Position numbers and translations under genes: made by a program. Under the pieces are notes generated by a model. That model saw nothing but the letters and a program-made list of their open reading frames with translations. It did not search any database and was not told the DNA's origin. From Candidatus Methanoperedens sp. (GTDB lineage: Archaea; Halobacteriota; Methanosarcinia; Methanosarcinales; Methanoperedenaceae), in NCBI GenBank assembly GCA_028717345.1, contig JAQUNZ010000008.1, positions 1 to 53,563 on the forward strand: 53,563 nt of DNA. Reading direction: 5' to 3'. This document shows, one piece after another, positions 7,401-14,530 of this stretch. Every line of letters starts with the position of its first letter. The stretch's first letter is position 1.

Positions 7401-9744
7401 GCACCACGGATACAGGAACCTGCGGTGCATTTCTGCCCGTATATTTCCCGGTTTTGGGTATATTGCTCAACACGCCCATGAAAGTGGAGTTCTGGTGGCA
7501 CTTCGTGCAATCGCCCCTTGCCGGACTGTTAGTATTTACATAAGTGGATCCACCAAAGACCTGAATATAATGCACATCATCGCTGTGGCAGAGCGTACAG
7601 TTCACGCTGGCGTTATGCTGGCTGTAACCTGAATGGCAGGTTGTGCATTGGGAATCTTCGGTATTATTATTCCCTATAAACCTCTGTGTATCGTCTGGTT
7701 TTGTGATATTGTGCATCGGACCGTGACATATTATGCAGGGTACCGTGGAGTTAGGGGTGTGGTAATCGTCATATATCCCGCCTGATGAACTGTTGGAATA
7801 ATTGCTGACCACGCCATTCAAGGTGGACTTCATTGAGATATCTGTTCTTAAAGGATGGCATCTGGCACTTGTACAGGAACCTATAGTCATGTTTCCAGCT
7901 TTATGGTTGGTATAAAAAGGAACACCGGGGTCATGGCATGATGCATTATCACAGCGTATGTTTCTGTGGACATCAGGCGAGTAAAAATCTTTTGCTGTAC
8001 CATTTATAGCGTTGCTGGTTGTGGGATTACCGTCGTAGTTTTGATGGCACACTGTGCACCAGTTCTGTCCCCAGCCCGCACCCGTCAGACTCTCGTGTTG
8101 AGCATTACCGCCTGATCCTGCTATCATTTCCCAGCTTGCAGTGTATGGTGAATTGGGAGCGGCTGTGCCCGCTTGGTTAGGATTCACTCCACCATGCCCT
8201 CTACAGCTACCTCCCCAGGCGCATCCCCACCAGTTATAGATAAAACTGCTATTCTTGGAAATGCCGCTGTAATCTGCCTTGACCGTCCAGTTTCCCCAGT
8301 AATTCGCACCGCTGAGGTCTTTATAAAAACTTGCAACGCCAGAAGAATCAGTTACGCTTGTTCCTGTGGCGTAAGTACCGCCTGGCCTAAATATTGTGAA
8401 GTTGACTGTTTTCGATTGAAGAGGTGTGCCGTTGCTATCTATCAATAATGCTTTCGCGCCAATTGTGGTTTGCTTGTTAGTAAAAAAATCACTTGTAGTA
8501 ACATCGGCTGAATTTGGCACGACATAATTGGTAGATGCATTCCCTGACTGCCAGTCATCAAGCACCACATACCTGTCGGTCGCGACCAATATCTTATTCT
8601 GCCCTCCCGTACCTCCCGACACCGCAAATGGCGACAGCGAGGTCGTAGTCGCCGTAAGCACATTATTCGCCGCATCCACCGTTGTCGGCAGTGCATCCCA
8701 TGCAGTGCCGTTCCAGTGATATATAACAAGGCTGTTCTCAGAAACACCATTGAGTTCAGCTTCCTTGTATCGCACGCTTACCTGTGCCGATGAAAATGAA
8801 ATGCCCTGAACCCCGATCTCCACGAATTTGACCGGTCTGCCTGGAAGCGGGACAGAGACCGGGTTTTTCCTGCCGTAGTCGTCAAGTATGACTTCTCCGC
8901 CTGTCGCTGCATTTACTTTCAGCCTTAGAGCCACGTTTTTAGATGTAATGGCATCCACTTCAAGCTCACCTCCGGGAGGGATATCCTGTGCTACAAGACT
9001 GCTTGATCTTCCTGATTTTTTCAGGTCTCTTGCATTATCATAAGTCCTGATATCGCTCCTGACATGTGTGCTCCCAGCATCGAGTATGTCTATCTGCCCC
9101 GGAAGCCTTGCGCTCACGGCAAAAATGGAAAGTGAGTCCACAGAAGCGGTAAGGAGTTCGTCTTTCGCATCGATTTTTGTTTTTAAGCTGCTCCATGCCT
9201 TCATTGTACGGTTATAGTGGTAGATCTTAAGTGAATTCTCATCAATATTTCCCAGTTCAGAAGCGTTGTACTTTATACTTATCTCAGCTTCCACAAAAGA
9301 AATGTTGAGCGCGCTTACCTGAACGTATTTTACAGGTGTTCCGGGCGCTGGTTCATTCAGGGCTTTCGGAAGCTCTGTGCCATAGTTTTCAATGACGACA
9401 TTTGCGTTCCTGGAGTCCCCTCCAAGCCTGAATTTTACTGATACGTTCTTTATACCGAGTGCATCAAAATAAATTATGCCGTTCGGGATCTTCGTCCATT
9501 TTATGAAGTTGACATTTTCCTTATACCCGCCCGATATACCCGAACCGCTAATGCCGATAGCGCCGCTTATGGGATTACCTGAAATGTCAGCAAATGTTAT
9601 GTCGCCGTGTGTCAGTTCCTCCGCGGTGCGCGTCGGAATAGGCGGGTAATACAAAAAGGCTGTAGCTAACCCTGACAGAATTATGAACGTCAATATGACA
9701 TGCCGTATATTTGCATGTCCAGTCTTATCGCCTAAAACGCTCAT
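4438..9744 (-). CDS. Giant secreted multiheme c-type cytochrome (33 heme motifs)
   Basis: This 1,768-residue extracytoplasmic cytochrome is likely to move electrons out of the cell. An N-terminal hydrophobic segment (about residues 14-34, HVILTFIILSGLATAFLYY) is a signal or anchor. Two copies of a PGF-pre-PGF-type domain follow (about 130-210 and 290-375; compare ISFVEAEISIKYNASELG and ISFSSAQVSVRYKEAELN), then an Ig-like domain (about 420-480). From about residue 560 to the C-terminus I count by eye 30 CxxCH and 3 CxxxxCH heme sites, 33 in all. Two heme-rich blocks (about 775-940 and 1490-1655) are visibly duplicated. N-x-S/T sequons are very dense, consistent with surface glycosylation. There is no C-terminal membrane anchor. 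AAGG lies 8 nt before the ATG. It stands alone, transcribed towards the flavodoxin. Confidence 0.93.
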   Translation of the reverse strand: MSVLGDKTGHANIRHVILTFIILSGLATAFLYYPPIPTRTAEELTHGDITFADISGNPISGAIGISGSGISGGYKENVNFIKWTKIPNGIIYFDALGIKNVSVKFRLGGDSRNANVVIENYGTELPKALNEPAPGTPVKYVQVSALNISFVEAEISIKYNASELGNIDENSLKIYHYNRTMKAWSSLKTKIDAKDELLTASVDSLSIFAVSARLPGQIDILDAGSTHVRSDIRTYDNARDLKKSGRSSSLVAQDIPPGGELEVDAITSKNVALRLKVNAATGGEVILDDYGRKNPVSVPLPGRPVKFVEIGVQGISFSSAQVSVRYKEAELNGVSENSLVIYHWNGTAWDALPTTVDAANNVLTATTTSLSPFAVSGGTGGQNKILVATDRYVVLDDWQSGNASTNYVVPNSADVTTSDFFTNKQTTIGAKALLIDSNGTPLQSKTVNFTIFRPGGTYATGTSVTDSSGVASFYKDLSGANYWGNWTVKADYSGISKNSSFIYNWWGCAWGGSCRGHGGVNPNQAGTAAPNSPYTASWEMIAGSGGNAQHESLTGAGWGQNWCTVCHQNYDGNPTTSNAINGTAKDFYSPDVHRNIRCDNASCHDPGVPFYTNHKAGNMTIGSCTSARCHPLRTDISMKSTLNGVVSNYSNSSSGGIYDDYHTPNSTVPCIICHGPMHNITKPDDTQRFIGNNNTEDSQCTTCHSGYSQHNASVNCTLCHSDDVHYIQVFGGSTYVNTNSPARGDCTKCHQNSTFMGVLSNIPKTGKYTGRNAPQVPVSVVHSDDIRNGSKWTQTRPYWTNTSQIQRCKYCHGETMHKISALGRPSLFSGGNRVNGSISSSLTWCQQCHWQGSPDYYIMVGTFNEDNRTVPPEITGNATYGNITGTSAAYINHSSYAKNDAKCKSCHGGPASSENITSFMHAVAVGTSGGVNCTNCHNTGGSADNVNFTALNLGMHAFLNSGAVSTPANASNRPCWACHGTKNGTWANESDQPVEEHNTSVYNKPRKCYDCHNDTFALFGAGNVTDHIPSGLSPYTDVNTSSYTNTYCSYCHNNSLIDAYDASMGVSGGSPVNASVSHYGANRTAGRLMSTTSNSTDCVYCHRNSSNMQKWGILPGSRANISNKNASGGGLDHTTYTSSSNCPTCHGNYAIVGGFTFHKAALGSGSSGGPGCLGCHNTSSPQNVTGMHYIDGGNFSRSTHANMNVNNASGYGINASCWACHNSTGTVVPSNTHPDRKTTPFICTDCHLANGSRAGAYNATIISNHFKNGTAIRALGNRTSDIASCIECHENVSGMLLPNNDNDTGSFAGDNISVTGGSTSAYHYGKSQLSFGKTRGSDAYCLYCHRNGTGEFNRTFMYASNSSISNHSARYNASNPSCGLVQCHNSTGETLHGRSLIMPGTVYNSSYCLNCHGLNSSSGTANYSGITTGTKNKHNNSVNCKECHMNDGKDIHPVKYLQTDGIFNTSNSTAANCILCHQTGIANFSNASGIPSMHHSDDISNGSRWNLTKTYWTNTSQQSMCNYCHGDSRHSENALGRPANWSGLNIINSSIANNSNWCSGCHYQGYTSGAMNYNNMVLTFQGENMSVPPEISNHSSFAPYSKNGYFNHTLSPDYSDSTCKECHGAFLPNGTRIDGFMHNVSTGTGICTGCHYSYSYMSTLGAAEKFVNQSMYNSSAHGSLACEDCHTKGHKNIAARKACEDCHSYQKDPINDRDRHNITGTPAQNVVNNTICTSCHDTGLYNNATAQYGYGKTYDCNYCHTYPDKTYS

Positions 9745-9918
9745 TTTGCAACCTTATTTAGAACACTACATATCAAATCTTCTATCCGTTATTTATGTTT
9801 ACTTTATGGTTTATCTATTTACTGCCATAAAATAAATAAGTTTACATGATAATTATTAACCTTATTTATTCTTTTCCAAATCAATGACTGTAAAATATAT
9901 TCAAAAAAGACTGGGAAG

Positions 9919-9928
9919 ATATAAATAC
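9919..9928 (+). promoter_or_regulatory. TATA box for the desulforedoxin-like gene
   Basis: ATATAAATAC lies about 38-47 nt before the ATG at 9966, giving a predicted leader of roughly 20 nt that contains the GGAGGT ribosome site at 9956-9961. It fits the standard archaeal promoter layout. Confidence 0.5.
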
Positions 9929-9965
9929 AAGTAGTTAATTATTAATTATTATAGTGGAGGTAAAA

Positions 9966-10274
9966 ATGGCTGGATTAGAAAATTCGATGGATCTTGCAGA
10001 ATCTGCTAAGAAAATTGAAAAACCAGTGGTTGACAACGCTGAAAGAGAGAGACAGAGTAAGTTCCTGAAACAGTTAAGAGCCCGAAAACCGGCAAAAGTA
10101 GAAGCTGCCAAACCACAAAAAGCGAAAGCCAGATCCAAAAAAGGAAAGAAGATGACCAGGGCTAAAGAAGGTGAGACTTATTATTGCGAGGTCTGCGGCT
10201 GTGAGGTCATGTGCACAACAAGCAGCAAAAGCCCTATTGTCTGCTGCGATGAAGTAATGTGTGTTTTATTATAA
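9966..10274 (+). CDS. Small protein with C-terminal desulforedoxin-like metal site
   Basis: The 102-residue protein has three parts. Residues 1-40 are a helical N-terminal module beginning MAGLENSMDLAESAKK and ending FLKQLRAR. Residues 40-66 are a lysine/alanine-rich linker. The C-terminal segment ETYYCEVCGCEVMC...IVCCDEVM resembles the desulforedoxin/desulfoferrodoxin N-terminal FeCys4 fold (CxxC ... CC). The GTG at 9954 is an alternative start, but GGAGGT at 9956-9961 would then lie inside the gene, so ATG 9966 is right. The N-terminal module is nearly repeated by the 51-aa protein at 47523-47678. A zinc-ribbon gene follows after 12 bp. Redox or metal-sensor function is inference. Confidence 0.8.
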   Translation: MAGLENSMDLAESAKKIEKPVVDNAERERQSKFLKQLRARKPAKVEAAKPQKAKARSKKGKKMTRAKEGETYYCEVCGCEVMCTTSSKSPIVCCDEVMCVLL

Positions 10275-10286
10275 AGGAGGTGAATA

Positions 10287-10463
10287 ATGTTATTCATGTG
10301 CAGTACTTATGTCCCATTTTCGCTGACACCTGATGACCTAAAGGAAATGGCGGAAAAGAGCGGGATGTTCTGGTGTACCTCATGCAAGAAGACATTTTTG
10401 AAAAAAGGCGCTACAGAATGCCCGAATTGCGGGTCAGTTAAAATAAAACCAAGAGCGGCATAA
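10287..10463 (+). CDS. Small zinc-ribbon protein (58 aa)
   Basis: This short gene begins at ATG 10287 behind a near-perfect AAAGGAGGTG ribosome site and encodes 58 residues. The motif WCTSCKKTF...ECPNCG gives two CxxC pairs spaced as in a zinc ribbon, and the tail is basic (SVKIKPRAA). It starts 12 bp after the desulforedoxin-like gene and must be co-transcribed with it. A pair of tiny Cys4 proteins expressed together suggests metal or redox handling or regulation, but the exact role is unknown. It is too short for most default gene callers. Confidence 0.78.
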   Translation: MLFMCSTYVPFSLTPDDLKEMAEKSGMFWCTSCKKTFLKKGATECPNCGSVKIKPRAA

Positions 10464-10490
10464 AGTAATTATAGAAGAAATAGCAGGTTT

Positions 10491-11471
10491 TTACAGGTCA
10501 ATATGCGGGTTCAGGTCGCATCCCGTGCATGGAAGGCACATTGTCTTTGCAGCGCTCGCGTCAAGCCCGTATTTATCCAGTATCCTTCTTGACATCCGGG
10601 CGAGCTTGAGCAGCCTCTCCTTTGTGGGTCTCTCTGCCTCAAGTTCCCCGAACCTCAGGGGATGCACGCCAACCGCCCTTATTATCGGGATTACGCCCAT
10701 TGCTGCAAGTTCTTCGTAGTACTTTTCAACGGTATCGTCGGTTTCACCGAGCCCGACTATGAAGTTGGTGAACACGCGATTTTTCCCGAAAATCTTTACC
10801 GCGTCCTCCAGGCACTCAAGCGTAAAATCAAGAGGAGGCTTCTTGCAGTATTTATCGTAGAGTTCCCTGTCCATTGTCTCCACATTATATTTTATCTCAC
10901 TTGCACCCGCTTCTTTAAGAATCCGGGATGAGTCCTTTGTTGGATAGACAGATACGCCGATGGGTACATTGTATTTCTTTAATTTTCTTACAAGGTCTGC
11001 TGCCCTCTCCACTTCTTTCTCAGGCGAAACCTCGACACCGGACGTAATCGATATGCCTTTCATATTCCCCAGACTATGTGCTTCTTCCACGAGAGCCAGA
11101 AGTTCTTCTGTGGATTTTACTTTTCCATTTAGCTTTGGGACCGGACAGAATTTGCAGTCGTAAATGCATCGCTCACTCATGGTTATGTATGCCTGTTCTG
11201 GACAGTGTATAAGCTCTTCCTCGATGGTTCCCCGTACAAGTTCCTTGCCGCCTTTCAGTATCACAATATCGCCATTGTCCCTGACAGCACGCAGGGGAGA
11301 GCCTTCATCCACAACGAGCCGAACCCTGTGGTTTCCAGACCTGAAGAAGAAAGCCCTGCCGCCTGCACCAGGTCCCGCAGTTGGAATAGTGATCCTGCCA
11401 ATAAGCGAGGGGTCAATATCGATTGCCCCGATAGAGATAAGCTCAGCCTTTATACTGGCGTTCATTTTCAT
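10491..11471 (-). CDS. Radical SAM protein, biotin-synthase-related
   Basis: The 326-residue protein carries the radical SAM cluster motif CIYDCKFC (Cys at 102, 106, 109; CxxxCxxC). A SAM-binding ISITSGVEV segment follows, as does a TIM-barrel pattern (GVSVYPTKDS, IKYNVETMD, NFIVGLGET). A C-terminal CLPCTGC could hold an auxiliary iron-sulfur cluster. An N-terminal beta-rich region of about 85 residues precedes the barrel. It resembles the COG2516 'biotin synthase-related' archaeal family. From memory, archaeal lipoyl synthases LipS1/LipS2 come from such BioB-like families, and a second BioB-like gene lies at 46412. Assignment to lipoate synthesis is only a hypothesis. It is transcribed away from the MITE-like element 30 bp upstream. 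Confidence 0.85.
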   Translation of the reverse strand: MKMNASIKAELISIGAIDIDPSLIGRITIPTAGPGAGGRAFFFRSGNHRVRLVVDEGSPLRAVRDNGDIVILKGGKELVRGTIEEELIHCPEQAYITMSERCIYDCKFCPVPKLNGKVKSTEELLALVEEAHSLGNMKGISITSGVEVSPEKEVERAADLVRKLKKYNVPIGVSVYPTKDSSRILKEAGASEIKYNVETMDRELYDKYCKKPPLDFTLECLEDAVKIFGKNRVFTNFIVGLGETDDTVEKYYEELAAMGVIPIIRAVGVHPLRFGELEAERPTKERLLKLARMSRRILDKYGLDASAAKTMCLPCTGCDLNPHIDL

Positions 11472-11610
11472 AATTCTATGATAGCTTTTTGATACTTAAA
11501 TACTAGTGTCTTGTCAATTAGCAACAAACAACCAAGATAAATTGATATATAATATTCCGCCAAACTTCTGAAAAATGAAGATTAGATTGCTATGGGGTCT
11601 GAAGAAAACA

Positions 11611-11640
11611 AACCGCAGATAAACGCAGATGAACGCAGAT
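11611..11640 (+). repeat. CGCAGAT decamer repeat, copy 1
   Basis: Three tandem 10-mers read AACCGCAGAT, AAACGCAGAT and GAACGCAGAT. The same family recurs in inverted orientation at 11793, 19641, 19893 and 23622. It is a dispersed genomic repeat; when translated it yields the QMNADERR-like peptide seen in spurious proteins. Confidence 0.85.
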
Positions 11641-11792
11641 TTGTTGCATCAAATCCATCGCCCCTTATCGTTTAGTGGTATTTAGCACTCCTCTTGTTTC
11701 TGAAGTTTTCACATGTGTTTGATTCTGCAACGTATCAGCGCGTGGGATTTTATGGTTGTGATGTTACTATTTTTCAAAAAACCGTAGCATTA

Positions 11793-11821
11793 AATCTGCG
11801 TTTATCTGCGTTCATCTGCGG
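11793..11821 (-). repeat. CGCAGAT decamer repeat, copy 2 (inverted to copy 1)
   Basis: The reverse strand reads CCGCAGAT, GAACGCAGAT, AAACGCAGAT: the same units as copy 1, but with the second and third decamers in swapped order. Together with copy 1 it forms an inverted pair around a 150-bp core inside the MITE-like element. Confidence 0.85.
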
Positions 11822-12075
11822 CTAATTTTTTCAAAAACCTAACATAGTAATTCCTGCACGCGCTTGATTGCGCCGCATCCTTATACTATTTATGTTATGT
11901 TCTCCATATAACAATCGATCACGTTTTTTTTTCATATGATTAGCGGAAAACTATAATTATCTCGATATCATTTTACAATTTAGCCATGACAGGACACTAG
12001 TATAACTTCAATTTAATTCGAAGTCAAAGATGAATTTATTAAGTATACCGTTAATCTTTCAATCAGGTGAAATAA

Positions 12076-14286
12076 ATGAGGACAAAATCAATAATCCTGA
12101 TTGTCATACTGTTAATTGCAGGAGCCGCAGTTCTTAGCGGATGCATCCAGCCTGACAAAGGTAAAAACATTAATAAAACAACCGGAGGCAATGCCTCTGA
12201 TCTAATAGTATCAAAGTTCGAGTCAACTCAGGACTTAAAGAAATTCTCATCTGCCAAAGAAATAAGGGACTTCATTAAAGCAAGCGCTGCCAGTTCAGGT
12301 TACGACCAGTACGGATGGGGAGGCTATTTTGGCGGTTTTATGCGAAGTGATATTATGGGAATAACGACCGGCGCCGCCAATGCAGTTGTGGTACCGATGC
12401 CGGCAGCCACGCCTGCTATGAAAACAGGGGTTACTGAGACCGGGGCGGTGGCTTATTCAACCACGAACATCCAGGTTGAAGGTGTTGATGAGGCGGATTT
12501 TGTAAAGAATGACGGCAAGTACATCTACGTGCTTGCACAGAACAAACTCGTAATAGTCGATGCATTCCCCGCCGCATCAGCGAACACTCTTTCTGAGATA
12601 ACATTGAAAGGCAGACCTGCAGACCTGTTCATTAACGAGAACAGGCTGATCGTATTCACACAGGATGACGCACAGGTAATGGTAATTCCTGAATACGATT
12701 ACAGACCAATGCCAAGATACACCCAGAGGACGAACGCTATTATCTATGACATCTCCGACAGGAAAAAACCTGTGCAGGTTTCGAATTTCAGCATTAACGG
12801 GAACTACTTCCAGTCACGGATGATCGGTGACTATGTATATTTCATTGTGAAGGACAGCGTTTATTATTACAATGAATTCGTTGATGTTCCTGTGATCAGG
12901 AAGGGCGAAGTAAGGATCATGTCGCCAGATGTGTATTATTTCGATAATCCTGAACAGAATTTTGTGTTCCACACGATCGCTTCCGTGAATATCAAATCAG
13001 ACAGGATAAATGCAAAATCCTTCATGATGGGTTACTCAGACAACCTCTATGTTTCTGAGAATAATATCTATATCACCTACCGGAAGAACCTGCCCGTACT
13101 ATATTACGAGGCGCAGCGAGAGGAGAGGTTCTACAAAGTAGTAGTTCCACAGCTTCCAAAGGATGTGCAGGAAAAGATATTCGCCATAAGGGACAGCAAG
13201 CTTACCTCGTCTGAAAAATGGGAAAAAATATCCCTGATATTGGAAGATTCTTACAACAACATGACTGAAAACGAAAAACAGGATTACGCCAGTAATGTTG
13301 AAAAAGCGGTCGAAGAGTATGAGACAAAGCTTGCGCAGGAAAGAGATATTACTGTCATCCAGAAGATAAATATCAACAAAGGCGATATCGAATATAAGAC
13401 AAAAGGCGAAGTACCCGGCAGCCTGCTAAATCAATTCTCAATGGATGAATCAGGCGATCACTTCAGGGTCGCAACAACATCGCAGATATGGACTGGAAGA
13501 GGGTCAAAACAGCATAACAATGTCTATGTGATGGATAAAGACCTTGGAATTACAGGGAAACTCGATGAGATAGCGCAGGATGAAAGGATTTACTCCACAC
13601 GATTTATAGGGAACAGGCTGTACATGGTGACGTTCAAGCGTATCGACCCGCTCTTTGTGATAGACCTGTCTGATCCGAAGAACCCGAAAGTACTTGGCGA
13701 ACTCAAAATACCGGGATTCTCTGATTACCTGCATCCATACGATGAGAATCACATCATCGGCGTAGGAAAGGAGACCGCAGACAACCAGTGGGGCGGCACT
13801 TCAATAAAGGGCGTGAAGCTTTCGCTGTTCGATGTATCTGATGTCAGGAACCCGAAACAGCTTGACCAATACGAGATCGGTGCATCAGGTACTGATTCTG
13901 AGGCTCTTCGCGACCACAAGGCTTTCCTGTTCGACAGGAAAAAGAACCTGCTTGTGATCCCTATCAGGGAAGTCACGGAAAAGCCGAGATACGATAGTAG
14001 AGGGTACTACATGCAGAGAGTATGGCAGGGTGCGTATGTATTCAACCTCACTCCAGAGGATGGTTTCAAGCTGAGAGGCAAGGTCTCCCACCTTGATGAC
14101 TACGAGGAAGATATGTATTACTGGAATTCTCCAGGTGCAGTTCGAAGGTCGATGTATATGGATGACGTGCTGTACACGGTGTCAGCAAAGAAGATTAAAA
14201 TGAATGATCTTGGAAACCTTACTGCAATAAATAATATTGACCTGCCGTTTGAGAAGAATATGTACTACCAGTATGGGTGGAAGTGA
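12076..14286 (+). CDS. Secreted beta-propeller lipoprotein (COG4880-like)
   Basis: The 736-residue exported protein begins with a basic start, a hydrophobic core and the lipobox-like VLSGC (Cys 23), so it is probably membrane-tethered on the outside. After a linker, TTNIQVEGVDEADFVKNDGKYIYVL is the hallmark opening of the archaeal/bacterial 'secreted C-terminal beta-propeller' family. Repeated blade-like segments follow (ADLFINENRLIVF, NAIIYDISDRKKPVQV, NNVYVMDKDLGITG, LFVIDLSDPKNPKVLGELKIPG, LSLFDVSDVRNPKQLDQ). Residues about 350-440 are a helical insert rich in Lys/Glu. GGTGA sits 8 nt upstream of the ATG. The molecular role of this family is not known to me. A clear hairpin terminator follows the stop. 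Confidence 0.87.
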   Translation: MRTKSIILIVILLIAGAAVLSGCIQPDKGKNINKTTGGNASDLIVSKFESTQDLKKFSSAKEIRDFIKASAASSGYDQYGWGGYFGGFMRSDIMGITTGAANAVVVPMPAATPAMKTGVTETGAVAYSTTNIQVEGVDEADFVKNDGKYIYVLAQNKLVIVDAFPAASANTLSEITLKGRPADLFINENRLIVFTQDDAQVMVIPEYDYRPMPRYTQRTNAIIYDISDRKKPVQVSNFSINGNYFQSRMIGDYVYFIVKDSVYYYNEFVDVPVIRKGEVRIMSPDVYYFDNPEQNFVFHTIASVNIKSDRINAKSFMMGYSDNLYVSENNIYITYRKNLPVLYYEAQREERFYKVVVPQLPKDVQEKIFAIRDSKLTSSEKWEKISLILEDSYNNMTENEKQDYASNVEKAVEEYETKLAQERDITVIQKININKGDIEYKTKGEVPGSLLNQFSMDESGDHFRVATTSQIWTGRGSKQHNNVYVMDKDLGITGKLDEIAQDERIYSTRFIGNRLYMVTFKRIDPLFVIDLSDPKNPKVLGELKIPGFSDYLHPYDENHIIGVGKETADNQWGGTSIKGVKLSLFDVSDVRNPKQLDQYEIGASGTDSEALRDHKAFLFDRKKNLLVIPIREVTEKPRYDSRGYYMQRVWQGAYVFNLTPEDGFKLRGKVSHLDDYEEDMYYWNSPGAVRRSMYMDDVLYTVSAKKIKMNDLGNLTAINNIDLPFEKNMYYQYGWK

Positions 14287-14307
14287 AGAGGGATTTGTTG
14301 AACCGGT

Positions 14308-14350
14308 AGTGGCAGGGAAAACCTGCCACTGTTTATCTTTTTCTTCTTTT
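14308..14350 (+). terminator. Hairpin terminator after the propeller lipoprotein
   Basis: A 9-bp perfect stem AGTGGCAGG/CCTGCCACT with a GAAAA loop is followed by a T-rich run (GTTTATCTTTTTCTTCTTTTT). It starts 22 bp after the stop codon. Confidence 0.7.
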
Positions 14351-14419
14351 TCTCTGGATTAGTTTTTGGATTTCTATTGCTCAGCCAGTATCTTGCGTCT
14401 CAGGCTGTAGCTTCGCTAA

Positions 14420-14530
14420 GGCTCATTAGAGGTTCTTTCGGATTCCGAGCTTATCGAACAGATCAAAGAGAGCAGAGAAGATTATAAATCCGGCAAATTT
14501 AAAAAACTCCGTGAGTTGATGTCATACTAA
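14420..14530 (+). pseudogene. Relic of a Phd/RelB-type antitoxin C-terminus
   Basis: After an in-frame TAA at 14417, 36 codons read LEVLSDSELIEQIKES, REDYKSGKFKKLRELMSY, then stop. This is the characteristic tail of small Phd/RelB-like antitoxins: a LSD.ELI..IK.S..D...GK pattern preceding the toxin-binding helix. There is no start codon, no DNA-binding half and no toxin downstream, because the convergent HD gene begins at once. It is interpreted as a decayed toxin-antitoxin locus; recognition is by motif only. Confidence 0.5.

Larger units (their letters stand above)
11501..12002. mobile_element. MITE-like non-autonomous element with 62-bp imperfect terminal inverted repeats
   Basis: The left end TACTAGTGTCTTGTCA (11501-11516) is matched, inverted, by TGACAGGACACTAGTA (11987-12002), 15 of 16 bases. 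Similarity resumes with TTCCGCYA at the same distance in, about base 62 from each tip, so the inverted ends span 11501-11562 and 11941-12002. The tips begin TA, which would fit a TA target site as in IS630/Tc1-type elements. Inside lies a second, inverted pair of CGCAGAT repeats (11611-11640 and 11793-11821). No open reading frame of note is present. The element fills the divergent space between the radical SAM gene and the lipoprotein gene; the only other content of 11472-12075 is the lipoprotein promoter. Confidence 0.62.

Noticed and set aside
11501-12002. CRISPR array in the repeat-bearing region
   Set aside because: Only two inverted repeat copies and no regular spacers; no cas genes occur in the window.
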